64,000 bases of DNA from Pachyseris speciosa (lineage: Eukaryota; Cnidaria; Anthozoa; Scleractinia; Pachyseridae): assembly GCA_016490735.1 (NCBI GenBank), contig JAEMWC010001516.1, positions 36,001 to 100,000 on the forward strand. Direction: 5' to 3'. The translations under genes and the position numbers were made by a program. Below are positions 21,021 to 32,815 of the stretch, one piece after another (position 1 is the stretch's first letter; the number at the start of each line of letters is the position of its first letter). Under the pieces are notes generated by a model, which saw only the letters and a list, made by a program, of their open reading frames with translations, was not told the origin of the DNA and searched no databases.

Positions 21021-22340
21021 TTATTCTTTAGGAACTTTTAACCATTTGAAATTTGAAATAGAATTCTTCAGTAGCATTCTTTTTTTCCATGTGAACTGTA
21101 TTCTCAGTTTCTTAATAGTCATAGAAAAGCTTGAATAATGTGACCCCACAAAAATGTCCGCATGAGCGCAGATGAGTTGTTCACAAAGTCCTAACATGTC
21201 TTGAACGAGAATATTCTTTACGTCTCTAAACTTTAATTGGTCGGCAAAATCATCAGCAAAGAGCAGATTGAATCCTGCTTGTCTAAAAGGTTGAAACCAA
21301 GTTTTGTTTCTTTCATCCGTTGCGACGTAAAGTGTTTTTGTAAGGCTCAGCGCCTTTTCCTTTCGTAATTGCTGTAGCCAATACTCTTGTTGTAATTGAA
21401 AACTGGATGAGTGATCTGTTCTGCGCACGTGAACTGCGTTGAAAGGATGTCCAATCATTTTTGCAATTTTCTGTGCTCGCTTACGAATTTGTGGTGATAA
21501 ATGAATAAATTTCATGGCCCAGTCATGCGCCTGTTGAACAACCTTTATATCAAAGGAGAACAGCCTCGCACTTCTTAAAGATCCTTCCGAAAAGTACATC
21601 AGATCTTCATTTCTATATGGAAGTTCGTTCATAATTTCCCAAACGGGTCGATAGCTGTCAGCTTTAAACTGTTCCAGTTCGTCTTTACAAATATGTCTGT
21701 AACGAGGTATGTTTTCAAAGGAGGGTAAATTTTCCATTTGTTGGTGAAGAACTTTCCACTTTTCCTTATCCGTCTTGTGTGGTAGGACATCAACCCATAT
21801 TCCAACCAGGGGATGGTGACAAATAATGGCCCACTTTAAATGACTGTATTTCTGTTTAAACGCTGTATGACTAGACCTAAATTCCTTGACCGGAAGCAGT
21901 TTTGATAAACGTTTCAGGTCAATGACTCTTGATAATGGTATCAACTTGTCCTTGGGAAGCATATCGTATTTGCCATAGCCACCTTGAATGTCCTTCAATT
22001 TTTCGGTTTGAAGTAATTGACTATGAGGCGCCAATGGGTGAACAATGAGGGTGCGATTCAGTAGCTTGGCCAAGACAACCGCGATTTCAAATACCTCACG
22101 TTGATTATTCCACCCCCCACCAGAAGGGTGGTAAGACAGGTATTTGACTCCTTGGCGTTTTTCACACGTCAACTTGGCATCGATATAAACCTGGTCATGT
22201 TCTTTTAAACATGTGGATGGGCTTTCAGATATGTACCAGAAAGAGGAAAATCCGTTTTACAAAAACGTTAATTGAAGTATTATGCTCGCAAAAGTTAAGC
22301 AGACGCAAATGAAAAGCATATGGTGAAGTTTTCGAATCAT
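21021..22340 (-). pseudogene. O-fucosyltransferase-like gene B, nonsense in leader
   Basis: 383 residues are open (21021-22172) and aligned with locus C, with GGGWNNQR, HVRRTDH, ATDE and GSHYSSFS motifs all intact. From the aligned ATG (22338-22340) the frame encodes a 26-residue leader with a hydrophobic anchor and then hits TAA at 22257-22259, where locus C has CCA. After that stop there is no methionine before the internal KYDML region, so the long ORF lacks a proper start and the enzyme would lose its membrane anchor. The identical nonsense in copy A dates the lesion before the duplication. It could only be expressed through stop readthrough, splicing or a non-AUG start; I favour pseudogene. 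Confidence 0.82.
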
Positions 22341-22702
22341 GACTTTGGCAGAAATTAAATTTATGTTTTTTCTTTCGGTAGCTAGGAGTTCCTTTGCAAC
22401 AAAATAGCTTCTACCACGTTTATGTCCCGGCTGCTATCTTCGCAGGAACAGTTCGTTTTTCTGGTGGCTAAACTGGAGGATTGACTACCACATATGAAAA
22501 ACAAAACACTTCTGGAGTGCACTAGTGTAACATCGCAGTACCTCAGGCAAGTATTCTGTCAATCAAATTATGGAAGAATATGTCAGTAAGGAGAAAGGCA
22601 GATGATGATATATGAAACATTAATACTAAGGACAGATCTCGTAAGGTGTTATCAGCACCAATAATTCCTTTGTTAGTTATTGTCGAGTTCTCAAGTCAGT
22701 GC

Positions 22703-23497
22703 TTGTCATAATAATATGCACGAAAAAATTACTCAATTCTGATTGGCTGAAAAAGCAGTGCAGTTTTGCTGTAACACAGTGCAAAAACCTGTAACACGAG
22801 TGCAAAGCTGTAACACAGTGCAATTACAAATGTATTTTGACTGGTTTAGAAACAATAGAAATTTGAATGAGCCAATTGAGCGAATCATACGGTAGCTGTT
22901 TCTATAGCAACAAGTTCGCGGTAAGTTTGAGCCGCGTTGAAAATTGTGAAAACATCAAAAAATGGCCGACGTTTTGAGCAAGTTTCCTTTCGCAGAGGAG
23001 CTGAAAACAGCTCTAAAAACGAGCATGGTGCGAAAAGCACTGCTTTTCGGCTGTCTGTTTGGAGAACGTGCTGTCTACAGAAGGGAATTACCGACGAAAT
23101 CGAAAGTTATGAGCCCGTTGAACTTAAATAACACTTTACTCAAGCCATTTTACGCCGAGAAAACAACAACAAAGAAGACGAAGATTATGAACCAGAAATA
23201 CTGAAGGTAATGATTATACAGCATTTGATAGACACTTGAAAAACAAAGCAGCCTTATAGCTATAGCGTACAGCTTTTCAGACGGTTTTTGCGGCTTAAAA
23301 ACTTTTAAAACATTGACAAAACTGTTGTTTTGACCTGCACGTGATGAATAAATTATTTTTGCACGTGATTCACCTGCGTTGCTTATGCAACACAATTCTT
23401 TCGTGTATATTATTAATATGTAATCACACGATTTTTCTAGTGCAATTTGAAATAAATAAGCACTTGTAAATTTTTTCAAAGACCACAGACTGCACTC

Positions 23498-23536
<39 letters not shown>

Positions 23537-23537
23537 G

Positions 23538-23568
<31 letters not shown>

Positions 23569-23585
23569 TCGAAATCATGTGATTA
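22703..23585. mobile_element. Crypton-like element remnant
   Basis: The block is inserted between AGTCAGTGCTT and the CCTATACTTATTACC flank, compared with block C (about 40,150). It contains repeated GTAACACAGTGCA phrases, a coding relic (22,962-23,210) and a 3' foldback: AATAAGCACTTG...TTTCAAAGAC and its complement around TGCACTCGCCCTACGGGCTC. Copy 1 has lost most of it in the 1.2-kb deletion at 4,200. Confidence 0.5.
22962..23210 (+). pseudogene. Crypton/DUF3504-type N-terminal domain relic
   Basis: Two overlapping frames together resemble the N-terminal SAM-like region that precedes tyrosine recombinases in Cryptons and KIAA1958/ZMYM-type proteins. One frame starts MADVLSKFPFAEELKTALK, the next contains STAFRLSVWRTCC...ITDEIESYEPVEL, and the first frame returns with NNTLLKPFYAE. 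At least two frameshifts are needed. The catalytic domain is absent. The assignment rests on pattern memory and needs a profile search. Confidence 0.45.
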
Positions 23586-24063
23586 CCTATACTTATTACC
23601 TTTTAACGGATCGCTAGTTTCGATCAAGAAACTATTTATTTTTGATAAAACGTGTTGACACTATCTTCAGTATGACGATTTCTGTTGTAAATATTCGTCT
23701 ATAATTACAAAACTCTCAACAAACTAACAAAAAACCAACAAACTAAAAAGCAAAACTTGGTGGAATATCTGAAATGTCTGGCTGAATCGTGGCTAGTCTA
23801 TTAGTTACCCCTTGAAGTTTTAAATATGACAATATACAGTATCAATAATATAACCTGCGCTTAGTTTGAGTATGTGGTAAAGCCATTAAACTATATTGTT
23901 TTTTATACAATGACCGGTAGAAACCTCGCGTTTTGATTGGTCTAGAAAAGTTTGCGATTTCAGTACAGACACCCGAATGACGTCATGAGCCGAAGAAAGT
24001 TAAAAAAATAAATAAGACAAATAGATTGTACGAATAGATTGCGCGGAACTCACGGAGGACTTC

Positions 24064-24117
24064 AAACGTGGTAAGAACATCAATCATTATTGAAGCATCT
24101 TTGTTCTTACCACGTTT
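24064..24117. other. Hairpin, 16-bp perfect arms (copy 2)
   Basis: The arms are the same as at 4717-4770. One loop base differs between copies while the arms are unchanged. Confidence 0.7.
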
Positions 24118-24573
24118 TGGGGTCCTCTGTGCGTTATTAGAGTACACATGCACAGACAAATTGAATCTATTTGTTAAATAATGAAAGACACTCAAAGCTG
24201 CCTTTTTTAAAAACTGTTTTAATTATTATTTATTGTGAATTTTAGGTAAGCCTTCTGTGAGGGAAGTTGTCCCTGTTAAGGCGGGACTTAATCTAAACAC
24301 CGTTTTTGCGTCGCTTAACATGGATTTGACGTTAATATCTCGTTCGCGTTTCAAGCAATCCAGAATCTCTACGCTCATCCCACGAAGCTGTATTGTGGGA
24401 TATTTTGTGAATTTTTTTTTTGTGATTTTTGGGAATATTTGGGAAGAGATAATTTTTCTCAAAGGATTTGAATGAAAGTTTAAAATTGGAATTTGAAGTG
24501 GAAAATTAGTAGATGGACATTGATCCCTAAACGACTGTGATCATCATGTGCGCCATCGCCCAGAATGCTATTG

Positions 24574-25320
24574 CCTTTTATAAAATATATAAGATAGTAC
24601 GCGCGCACTCATTGGTCAATTAGTGTGTTTAGATGAGAGTATGTAAACACGGCTGTGACGTCACACACTTTGTGTTTCCCGGTACAATTTGAAAACATTT
24701 CATAGCTTTCGCAAGACTCGTAAAGTAATTTCAAGTACAAATATTAAGGAAATGGAGAAGAATTGCCAACTTTCGATTTGTGGTTTAGCTATCTCTTTCT
24801 CCGTGACCCGAGGAAAAAAATCGAAAGAAAGAAAAACCACAGCGGTTTGCCTGCCTCGATGATCGTGAGCTAGACGACCTCGTCGAGGGAGCTCAAGCGA
24901 AGACGACAAAATATGCAACAAAATACGTAGTAAACGCCACAAATTTCAACTTGACTTTGACTTTTATAACGCGAATTTTGATTGGTTCATGTCTCAGGTT
25001 TGCGTTACGATTGGCTAGTAAAAAATATGGTTGTCCAGAGCGTGTATTGAGAAAATATTTTTCAATCAAGAAGTAAACTAAACAAAATTTCCCTTCATTT
25101 GTCGAATTACTTTTTTTTTTAGAAATATTTTATAAAAGCAATAGAGGACTTTTTTCCGTGTTTACATAGCCTCATCTAAACACTCGGGGGATTGGGAGAA
25201 TTCTCGAAAGTTACGCAAACCCTCGACTGCGTCTCGGGTTTGCATAACTGTCTCGAATTATCCCAGCTCCCTTCGTGTTTAGATGAGGCTATGTAAACAC
25301 TTAAAACGTCCTCTATTGCT
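24574..25320. mobile_element. Non-autonomous TIR element (copy 2)
   Basis: This is the counterpart of 5229-5975. The terminal foldback (25,137-25,320) carries AGCAATAGAGGAC at both ends and the CTCATCTAAACAC palindrome. It is absent from the paralogous position near 43,745. Confidence 0.7.
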
Positions 25321-25340
25321 TAATCACGACATGTACTTAC

Positions 25341-25465
25341 GGTGCCTAGTTTATCGTTTGCCGGCATAATAATTTGAATGTCCAAATCTACAATTGTAGT
25401 CGGCTGTGATTCGTCAACAGATTTACCTTTGGTTGATACTCGATTCTCTTTGCAGATTTCAGCTG
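25341..25465 (-). pseudogene. Possible exon relic with GTAAGT donor (copy 2)
   Basis: Forty-one open codons end at ACC|GTAAGT (donor 25335-25340); the acceptor candidate is GACAG at 25,466-25,470. It is the longest version of the exon-like block at 5,995. No partner exon is recognisable nearby, and the family is unknown. Confidence 0.27.
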
Positions 25466-26039
25466 CTGTCAATCAAACGGTTGGATGCGTAAAGTAAATC
25501 CCAGCGAGGTGCTATAAAGTTACCAGTAGCGCGGCCTCTAAACAAAGAGCTTCGCAAATTCGTGAGCAGCGATATTTTTATTTGACTCGATAGAATGACA
25601 AACTCCCTTGGTGAAAACCTATCTGAATTATCAAAATAGTTTCGTGTAGAACAGGCGGATTATTTTTCGGAGTGCGAACGCGGCGGCGGATTAAAAAGGG
25701 AGCTAACCTGCAATCAGGAAATATCATTAAGCATTAAAAAAAATTAATATCATTAAGCAACTCGCTCTCTTCGAAATGCATTATTTTATTTTGTAAGTAA
25801 ACGCTAGTGTTAGTGCGATTTGGAAACGTTCCCGGAACACGGCTTTAGCTTTATAGTTAGTTTGTTTTCCCTCATAAAAATGATCCATATCTTATTACTA
25901 GTTTACTAATAACTTGATGCCAGTTGCCACTATCTTATTCCTAGTTGACTTATGAAAATCACTAACTTTTTGCTGTCTGAGGGGTTTTGTAGATAGTGGA
26001 TAGTTATCTTTTACCTAGCTTAAAGCTAACTGATATCTA

Positions 26040-26415
26040 TCTATCAGACAGTTAGCAAGTAGATAGACTATCTAAACCCTAGCTTCCGATGCAGATAGTC
26101 AAAAGATAGCCTATCTATCCACCAACTTGTCTGCCGTGTAGTTTTAACTAGGCTATCTGAAGACTATCTTACTATTGCACACCAAAACTCTATCCTATCT
26201 GAAACCTCAGTATCTTTATTATAGACAGTAAAAAGATAGCCTATCTGAAAACTATCCAACATTCCCCTAGCACTTTGATAACCTACCCAAAAGCTATCTT
26301 TGTCAAAGATAGTAAAAAAATAGCCTAACCAAACACTATCCAACATTCGCCTAGCACTTTGATAACCTACCCAAAAGCTATCTTTAACGCTTTCCAAAAT
26401 ATTTTGTGTTTCTCC
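26040..26415 (+). repeat. GATAG/CTATC minisatellite (copy 2)
   Basis: This is the longer version of the array at 6,690-6,965, with about 95 bp (26,060-26,155) missing from copy 1. The units contain CTATCCAACATTC and CACTTTGATAACCTACCC. The 77-aa ORF across it is a repeat artefact. Confidence 0.8.
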
Positions 26416-26906
26416 AAAATAGCATTTTCCGCAAGAAATGGGCTCATTATGGGCAAATTCGAACGGGATTCCGCAAAAAACGCCTTTTTCTTTAATCCTC
26501 TTAAAATCGAAACATCAGAGTCGTAATATTTAGCAAAATAACACTGAAGCAATGAGATTTTTGAGAGCACAAGTTTATGGCAAAACTTACGGATACAGAA
26601 AATACTGCTATATAAAAACAAAAAAGTATGAAGTACTTTGCGGACTGTTAAGTTTGCTGGAATTTTATAAAGAAAAAGGATGCCATTTTCACAGCCCTTA
26701 GAATAAAGTTCAGTATATGTATACACATTTGTCGGATGGACAGACACATAAACGCCTATATCTTCAATTTAATTCGGAATATTCACCAATACAAAGAAAA
26801 AGCAATGATTCAGAGGCATGTGTGCCACTGTTACAATAAAAACAGATCAAAAGGAGATTACACTACTTAACTCTGACACTATCGGGACATTGCATTTCAC
26901 AGTTAC

Positions 26907-27300
26907 AAATATAATGGCCCATGCTGCAGAAATTCTGCAGCTTCAGATGGCCCATGCCGCAGAAATTCTGAGGCCTCTCATAACCCATGCTGCAGAAATT
27001 CTGCGGCTTCTGATGACCCATACTGCAGAAATTCTGTGGCTTCTGATGACTCATGCTGCAGAAATTCTGCAGCTTCTGATGGCCCATGCCGCAGAAATTC
27101 TGCGGCCTCTGATGAACCATGCTGCAGAAATTCTGCGGCCTCTGATGACCCATGCTGCAGAAATTCTGCAGCTTCTGATTACCCATGCCGTAGAAATTCT
27201 GCGGCCTCTGATAATCCATGCCGCAGAAATTCTGCGGCCTCTGATGACCCATGCCGCAGAAATTCTGCGGCTTCTGATGACCAATGCTGAAGAAATTGAA
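26907..27300 (+). repeat. 33-bp palindromic-core minisatellite (copy 2)
   Basis: It appears identical to 7452-7845, including the variant units, so the array has not changed in length since the segment was duplicated. Confidence 0.9.
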
Positions 27301-28759
27301 ATGTGTACTTAACGCCTAATGGTCATAACATTTCAGGAACATAAAAATAGATGAGCTGCCATTTTCAAGGTTCTGAGGTCAAATTGACAAAACTGTGAAC
27401 AACAGAAACATTTATGAAATGTGCATTGTTTCATGAGAGGAAACCAATCAGGTGCAAGGTAAATAAACTGAAAGCCATAACAGCGATTATCTTTGTTTTC
27501 TATTTTCTTGTGGTTTAATATTGCATGTGTTTGTTCACAACACAGCATTCCCAACATACACTGTACTTCTCCTTCGAATTTGACCGGTCCTCTTGCTCAC
27601 TGGATCAGTTCCCTAAAGGGAGTTAGCATCTCCCTCTTTGACATCGAGATAATCTTTTACCACGATCTTTGTCGATAACTGGACCTCGATTCCCCAATTC
27701 GTAGTTCTGTTTAGAAAGTGGCAAAATAACAGTCGACATGTCCGCGCAGAAAGATGAAATGAAATGCCTCACCAAGAGCGCGTCGGTATTTGGGGGAGCT
27801 TTTGATGACAGTGGACATTCAGCTATAAAGGCGGTTAGCTTCAAAGACGAAAAGGTGTAACCTGTCATTATGCTTTCGTGACAACGTTTGAATGAGTGAA
27901 AAAGAGTTTCAGCCCTTTTTCTTCCCAACTCAAGCGACCTCTTGTATTGGAGCTAATGGAGTGAGAAATCCAACCTACCCCAGAAGTGAGTGTCATATGA
28001 CTAAATCTATAACAATAAGATTAAATTAAGAGTACCTCACAAATTTATGTGTCTAGGTAAGCTGAAAGCCATTCATTAATTTTGCCTTAGGCCTTGTGGT
28101 AGCGGGCATTTATTACTCCTTACATGTAAATCGACCCAAGTTTGAGCCTGAGTATTAGCAGCCATGGACAGGTATTAGCAGCCATTTGTGAGATATCCTT
28201 TTCACTCCAAGCTACATCCCACAAGCTTCACAGTTTCATTAAGAATGAACTAGTGGTTCCAATAGAAAGTGAAGTGCTGCCCCATACAGACACCTTTGCC
28301 TATATCCAGTCAAGGATTTGCTCTGGCGGTGCCCTGAGGCATCTAGCTAATGTCTGGGTGAACTCTGGCAACTGTTAAAAATTATTTGTCGCACAGCCGG
28401 GTACTCCTTCTTGAAGTCCAGTGTGCAACAAAACAGGCCAAAGCTCTTCTACATGTGTACATAGTTAATAGAGGGAGATGGTTAGGAAACCCGGCAAACA
28501 TCAAAGGAGCAAAACAAAGAGGCCAAGATTTATGTTTGAAGGCCCATGACCGTGCACATTTCTTTGTTTTGGACTCATTAATTATGCATGAATTACGTAA
28601 TCGAAAAGTTTTTATTGGCTAGTTGCATGAGCACGCGGTAACCACCTATTGTTATTGTGCAAGGTCACGCCCCAAAATAGCAAACAAAAACACATAACAA
28701 AGAACTTTGCTAGGTTTCATAACCATTTCCCTCTATGAACTAAGATGTGTAACACACTG

Positions 28760-28809
28760 GTGCTGGTTTATTGTGTTAGCAAAGCTACTGTAACACAATA
28801 AACCAGCAC
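28760..28809. other. Hairpin, 19-bp perfect arms (copy 2)
   Basis: This is identical to 9301-9350. The unoccupied Penelope target site follows at 28,863-28,877. Confidence 0.75.
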
Positions 28810-30054
28810 AATAATAAACAGCACAATCATAAACATTTGCGCATTCGATGAGCTAATCATAGCTGTTGGAAAAGTTTGATGAGTTTAGAACATGTACTTT
28901 GTAGCACAATCTTCTCTTGCACATTTATACAAGCTGTGCAAGCCGCACAAATCTGCTCAGGCTGGCGTCTCTTCGCATTGATCTTGCCATAAACTTTGTT
29001 ATGCAAATTTATTTTGAAGTTTGTTTACAATTTGAATTATTCACTATACGTGTGCTTCATTTCAACAAGGCCATTATAATATATATGTATTCATCCAATA
29101 TCATAATAGCGTGATCAGAATTACTGAAAGTATTCATCAGCGCAGAACCTCTGTAGGTAATTTACTGGTACTTGGTTTATTCACCACCTTGTTGGGCAAG
29201 TTATAATTCTGTTTGGTCACCCCGCTCAAGTATTTACTTGCTTCAATCGTCTTGATCATTGAAGCAGTTCGCCTCAGTGGGCACTTCACATGATCCATTC
29301 ACTTCGTTGGGCAAGTAATAATTCAGTTTGTTTGCTTTGGTAGGCAATTTACTTGATTCATTAATTTAATTTACAGTATAGGTCAAGGCCATCAGCCAAT
29401 TCAATGTTATGTCCAGGTTTCATCACAGCAAAACAATGGACCCTTAACCCAAATGATCAAGTTACACAATCTAGAACTGACACAATATAATGTCATAGAA
29501 TTAACTTACCATGTGGGGCATCACACATGATTATGGGTATCTCTACTTTGGCATTGTCTGAGTGTATCCATGTAGGTTTGTGTAATAGCCCTTTTAACAC
29601 GGATAGTAACTTTTTTGTATTTTTATAACAGTAAAATTCCACTTATGAAATTTTGCATTCTCTGTTTGAAACTGCATGGCACACACATCCAATTGTCTTG
29701 CATTGGAAATAAGAAATGTTATATCTGTTACATCTAAAAAAGGCCATTGAGGACATATCCACAAGTCCACCCAGGGCCCAAGACTAACTTTTCAGCTTAC
29801 TAGCCCAGTGGCTAGTGACAGGTTTGATTCACTAGGCTAAGCCTAAACAATTTTTTCACTAGCCAGACTTGTTTGCCAGAAATTACTGTAATCCTGTCAA
29901 GCAGCTTCAGTTAGGTATTTCTTTTTTTCAACAACAATAGTGATGTGCAACCTTTTAGAAATATGCATGTTTTACATTCAGTTTGAAAGTTTTACACGTA
30001 TATAAAACAATATTTTTCACCCATAAATTAAGTTCTTTAAAACACCTTGAAGAG

Positions 30055-30420
30055 AAGTAGTATACTATGTTAAAACTTAACCCCTTTTTGGATTTCCCTT
30101 GGATTTCCCTTGGATTTCCCGCATACTAATTTGGATTTCCCGCATACTAATGAAGTGTCTAGATAGCTAGGTAAAAATGGGTTCCTCCATACTAATGAGC
30201 GTCGCTCTAGTACAATAAAAACAATAGACTTGCCCAAACTTGCCCGATCTCTTTTAACTGATTGGTTCATGTAGAATGTATTACGTGTTCAAAATAAAAG
30301 CGGGTAGATTTCGAAAGCGCTATCGTTGAAGCATTCGCTTCGCTAGGAAAAAAGTCTAACTGTCACCAATATTTTTTCAGACATTGCTCCAAACATGCAA
30401 GTCAAATCAAGCGCTAATGT
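30055..30420. other. No gene; short tandem GGATTTCCCTT-type repeat
   Basis: GGATTTCCC recurs several times at 30,090-30,140, interleaved with GCATACTAAT. AGAGCGACGCTCATTAGT, in reverse, also occurs near 17,203. Otherwise I see nothing. Confidence 0.5.
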
Positions 30421-31270
30421 TGTAACTTAGTTGAAAGCATTAAAATACAGGAACTTATTTGTTGTGTGGCACAAAACTGATCCATCTATTCGAAAAATCG
30501 CTTGGTTCTGACTGTTCTTTTAATAAGCGGTAGTTCCGTTCACACAACTAAAACACACACATGACAGAAATTTTAACCGAAAACTCTCTATTCAATCCCG
30601 ATTGGTTGTTTCAAAACTGCGTTCTCTTCCATCTCAATACTGAAAATCCCGATGCTATCTGACCTCTCAGCTTTGGCGATGAGAGAGAAAATAAATTCTT
30701 AGCTAACTTTTCTTGTTTTCCGCTCCGTTAGTCACTAATTATTCAAACTAGTGATCCAAACTACCCGATATTTGCATACGAACTCTGCAGTAAAAAAAGC
30801 CCATGGGACATCCTTGAAACCACTGCCATTCAACAACGACAATAGACGGCTTAAGTTGTTTGGAACGATCAATATAAACACGCTACTAATATGAATTACA
30901 CGTTTCTTGAGTGACAAACATAAACTTCATTGCCTTTTCTCAGCGAATGCAAAAACAATACAGAAAGTGATTTTAAATGAATAAAAATACATTTATTGAC
31001 AACGAAAGCTCCAACAACTACGAAATGCTTAGCACAAAATATCAGGAAATTAGGATGCATTCAATCGTCTCCATCTTCGCTCGGAGGATAATCACTCTTC
31101 TTAAAAGTTTCTGAATCAATGTGTTGCACTGCGTGACAATCAGAATGTTTTGAAACAACACGTTTCTTGAATCATTATTAGCGAATACAGAAAGATTAAG
31201 ATACACAATGAATAAAAATCAATCAAGTTTCTCTATACTGCAAAAGCATTTAAACTTTCCCTCGCCGTAT
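30420..31270. repeat. Inverted duplicate of 16,600-17,160
   Basis: See the entry at 16,600. The shared phrases include GTTAGCTAAGAATTTA (as complement), CTTTCCCTCGCCG and AAGCCCATGGGACA. The copies differ by several insertions. Confidence 0.65.
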
Positions 31271-31299
31271 ATTTTCCAGTAAAGTTATATCAAAGATTT

Positions 31300-31466
31300 C
31301 CCTCCTCCTCCTCCTCCTCCTCCTCAATTCTATTGTTTTCCCTCCTCCTCCTCCTCCTCAATTCTATTGTTTTCCCTCCTCCTCCTCCTCCTCAATTCTA
31401 TTGTTTTCCCTCCTCCTCCTCCTCCTCCTCCTCAATTCTATTGTTTTCCCTCCTCCTCCTCTCAAT
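31300..31466. repeat. (CCT)n array with TTCTATTGTTTTC linkers
   Basis: Five CCT-rich tracts are separated by the linker CAATTCTATTGTTTTC. It is a homopyrimidine mirror-repeat arrangement. The poly-Pro and poly-Leu ORFs are artefacts. The array abuts a tRNA-Pro 3' fragment. Confidence 0.92.
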
Positions 31467-31513
31467 TCTCGCTTAGGGTGCGAGAGGTCCCATGTTCAAC
31501 TCCCGGACAGGCC
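31466..31513 (+). pseudogene. tRNA-Pro 3' fragment, AGG-type loop
   Basis: The fragment has the anticodon arm CTCGC-TTAGGGT-GCGAG, a T arm with two changes and ACAGGCCC, but no acceptor 5' strand or D arm; CCT repeats replace them. It is a truncated tRNA relic. Confidence 0.8.
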
Positions 31514-31988
31514 CAGTCTTTTAACTTTCCTAGATTGTTTCTCATTTTTTTTGTCTCAGTGTTTCAGTTTTTGTTCACATTCAAACAAAAGTTGTCCAGC
31601 GTAGTTTGATATTGACGGTAATAACAAGGAAAATAAATGCGATGACATTTATAGTACGGGCCAATCCCGAACAGCAATGACGATGACATCGGTAGAGACA
31701 ATGCCAACGAAAATGACATCGGTATGACTACTCTCCTCTCCCCCCTTCCTCCTTCTCAGAGAACCAGCCACACCCCACTGCGCCAGTTCCAATTTGTGCA
31801 CCTGAGTAGAAAATACGAGGTGGAATAACGTTTCTTTTGTTGGAAACAACAGGTCTGATTCAGTAACTGCTAGTCTAGCCTAGAAAAAGGGAAACCTATT
31901 TCGACGACGTATGACCATGACCACGACCACCACACCACAGCGTCTTCAAACTTACGCGATAAAAAAATTAATAGAGAGGAAAAGTGTT

Positions 31989-32060
31989 GGGTCTGTCCGT
32001 GAGTCGAACCCGGGACCTCTCGCACCCGAAGCGAGAATCATGCCACTAGACCAACAGGTA
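31989..32060 (-). pseudogene. tRNA-Pro(CGG)-like, decayed
   Basis: The D arm and the anticodon arm (CTCGC-TTCGGGT-GCGAG, anticodon CGG) are intact. The outer three acceptor pairs are broken and one T-stem pair is lost (CCGGG against CACGG). The length (72 nt) is normal. It is probably a non-functional paralogue of the neighbouring genes. Confidence 0.75.
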
Positions 32061-32815
32061 ACACACCTGCCAGGGAATGATTGTTTGGAATGGTTTGAAT
32101 AGATCGAGTATCAATTGGTTAGCTGGTGCCAGCAAGGAAAAACAGGTTCGCGAAGCGTGCAGACTCCAACTATCTTGATAACAGGAAGCTTAGGGAACGA
32201 CGGTGACAACAGCAAGGAAGAACCGGCGGATGGGACTCAAACAGATTTGGAAGATTTGAAATTCTATGTGGGATTCTCCAAAATGGCCTGGGTCACAAAA
32301 TACCGATCAACATTTTCAAAAACCAAAAACCAAAAACCAACCACAAATCGTTTTGCTGTAAAAACGCCATTAGATCGAAATAAGTTTTCAGAGAAGCTCA
32401 GCTGGTGCAGAAAAATGATATCCCTTGCCAGATTTGTGCACAAAAAAGCTTGCTGGAGTAAGTACTGTAGATTTGCCTTGGACAACACACCAGTTAACTT
32501 GCGAGTTAAATCCTGTATCTTCATTTACTTGTGTTGCTGCATAAGCCCTAGGCTCAGTCTCCAGCCGTAGCTGTCTCTTGCTATCTACATCCAGGCTGCT
32601 CTTTGTAGCCTGTCTACATTGAGATTGCAGTTTTCACAACGAAGTTGAATTTACTCAGCAAGGGGATTAGCCCCCCACCCAGTCCCTCTTAGTCTTGTTG
32701 TTTCTTTTATCTGGTACCAGTTGATCAATAGTCAGTACAATCCGCTGGAGTTGAGAGATTCCTTGACAGGTACTTTAAATGACACGGTTGTTTTCCCCGG
32801 TTCATATGTGTCTGA

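Larger units (their letters stand above)
18621..30054 (+). repeat. Segmental duplication, copy 2 (~11.4 kb)
   Basis: This is a direct copy of 237-11,794. It retains sequence lost from copy 1 (22,393-23,585 and about 26,060-26,155) and lacks the copy-1 Penelope insertion and the 192-bp tandem duplication. The left edge falls within an ATTATGC-rich element. The right edge falls inside the CAGGGCCCAAG element. Confidence 0.95.

Noticed and set aside
21021..22172. 383-aa fucosyltransferase-like protein starting MTCEKR as an intact gene
   Set aside because: The first codon is TTG in the middle of the paralogous coding region; the real leader is cut off by TAA at 22257-22259.
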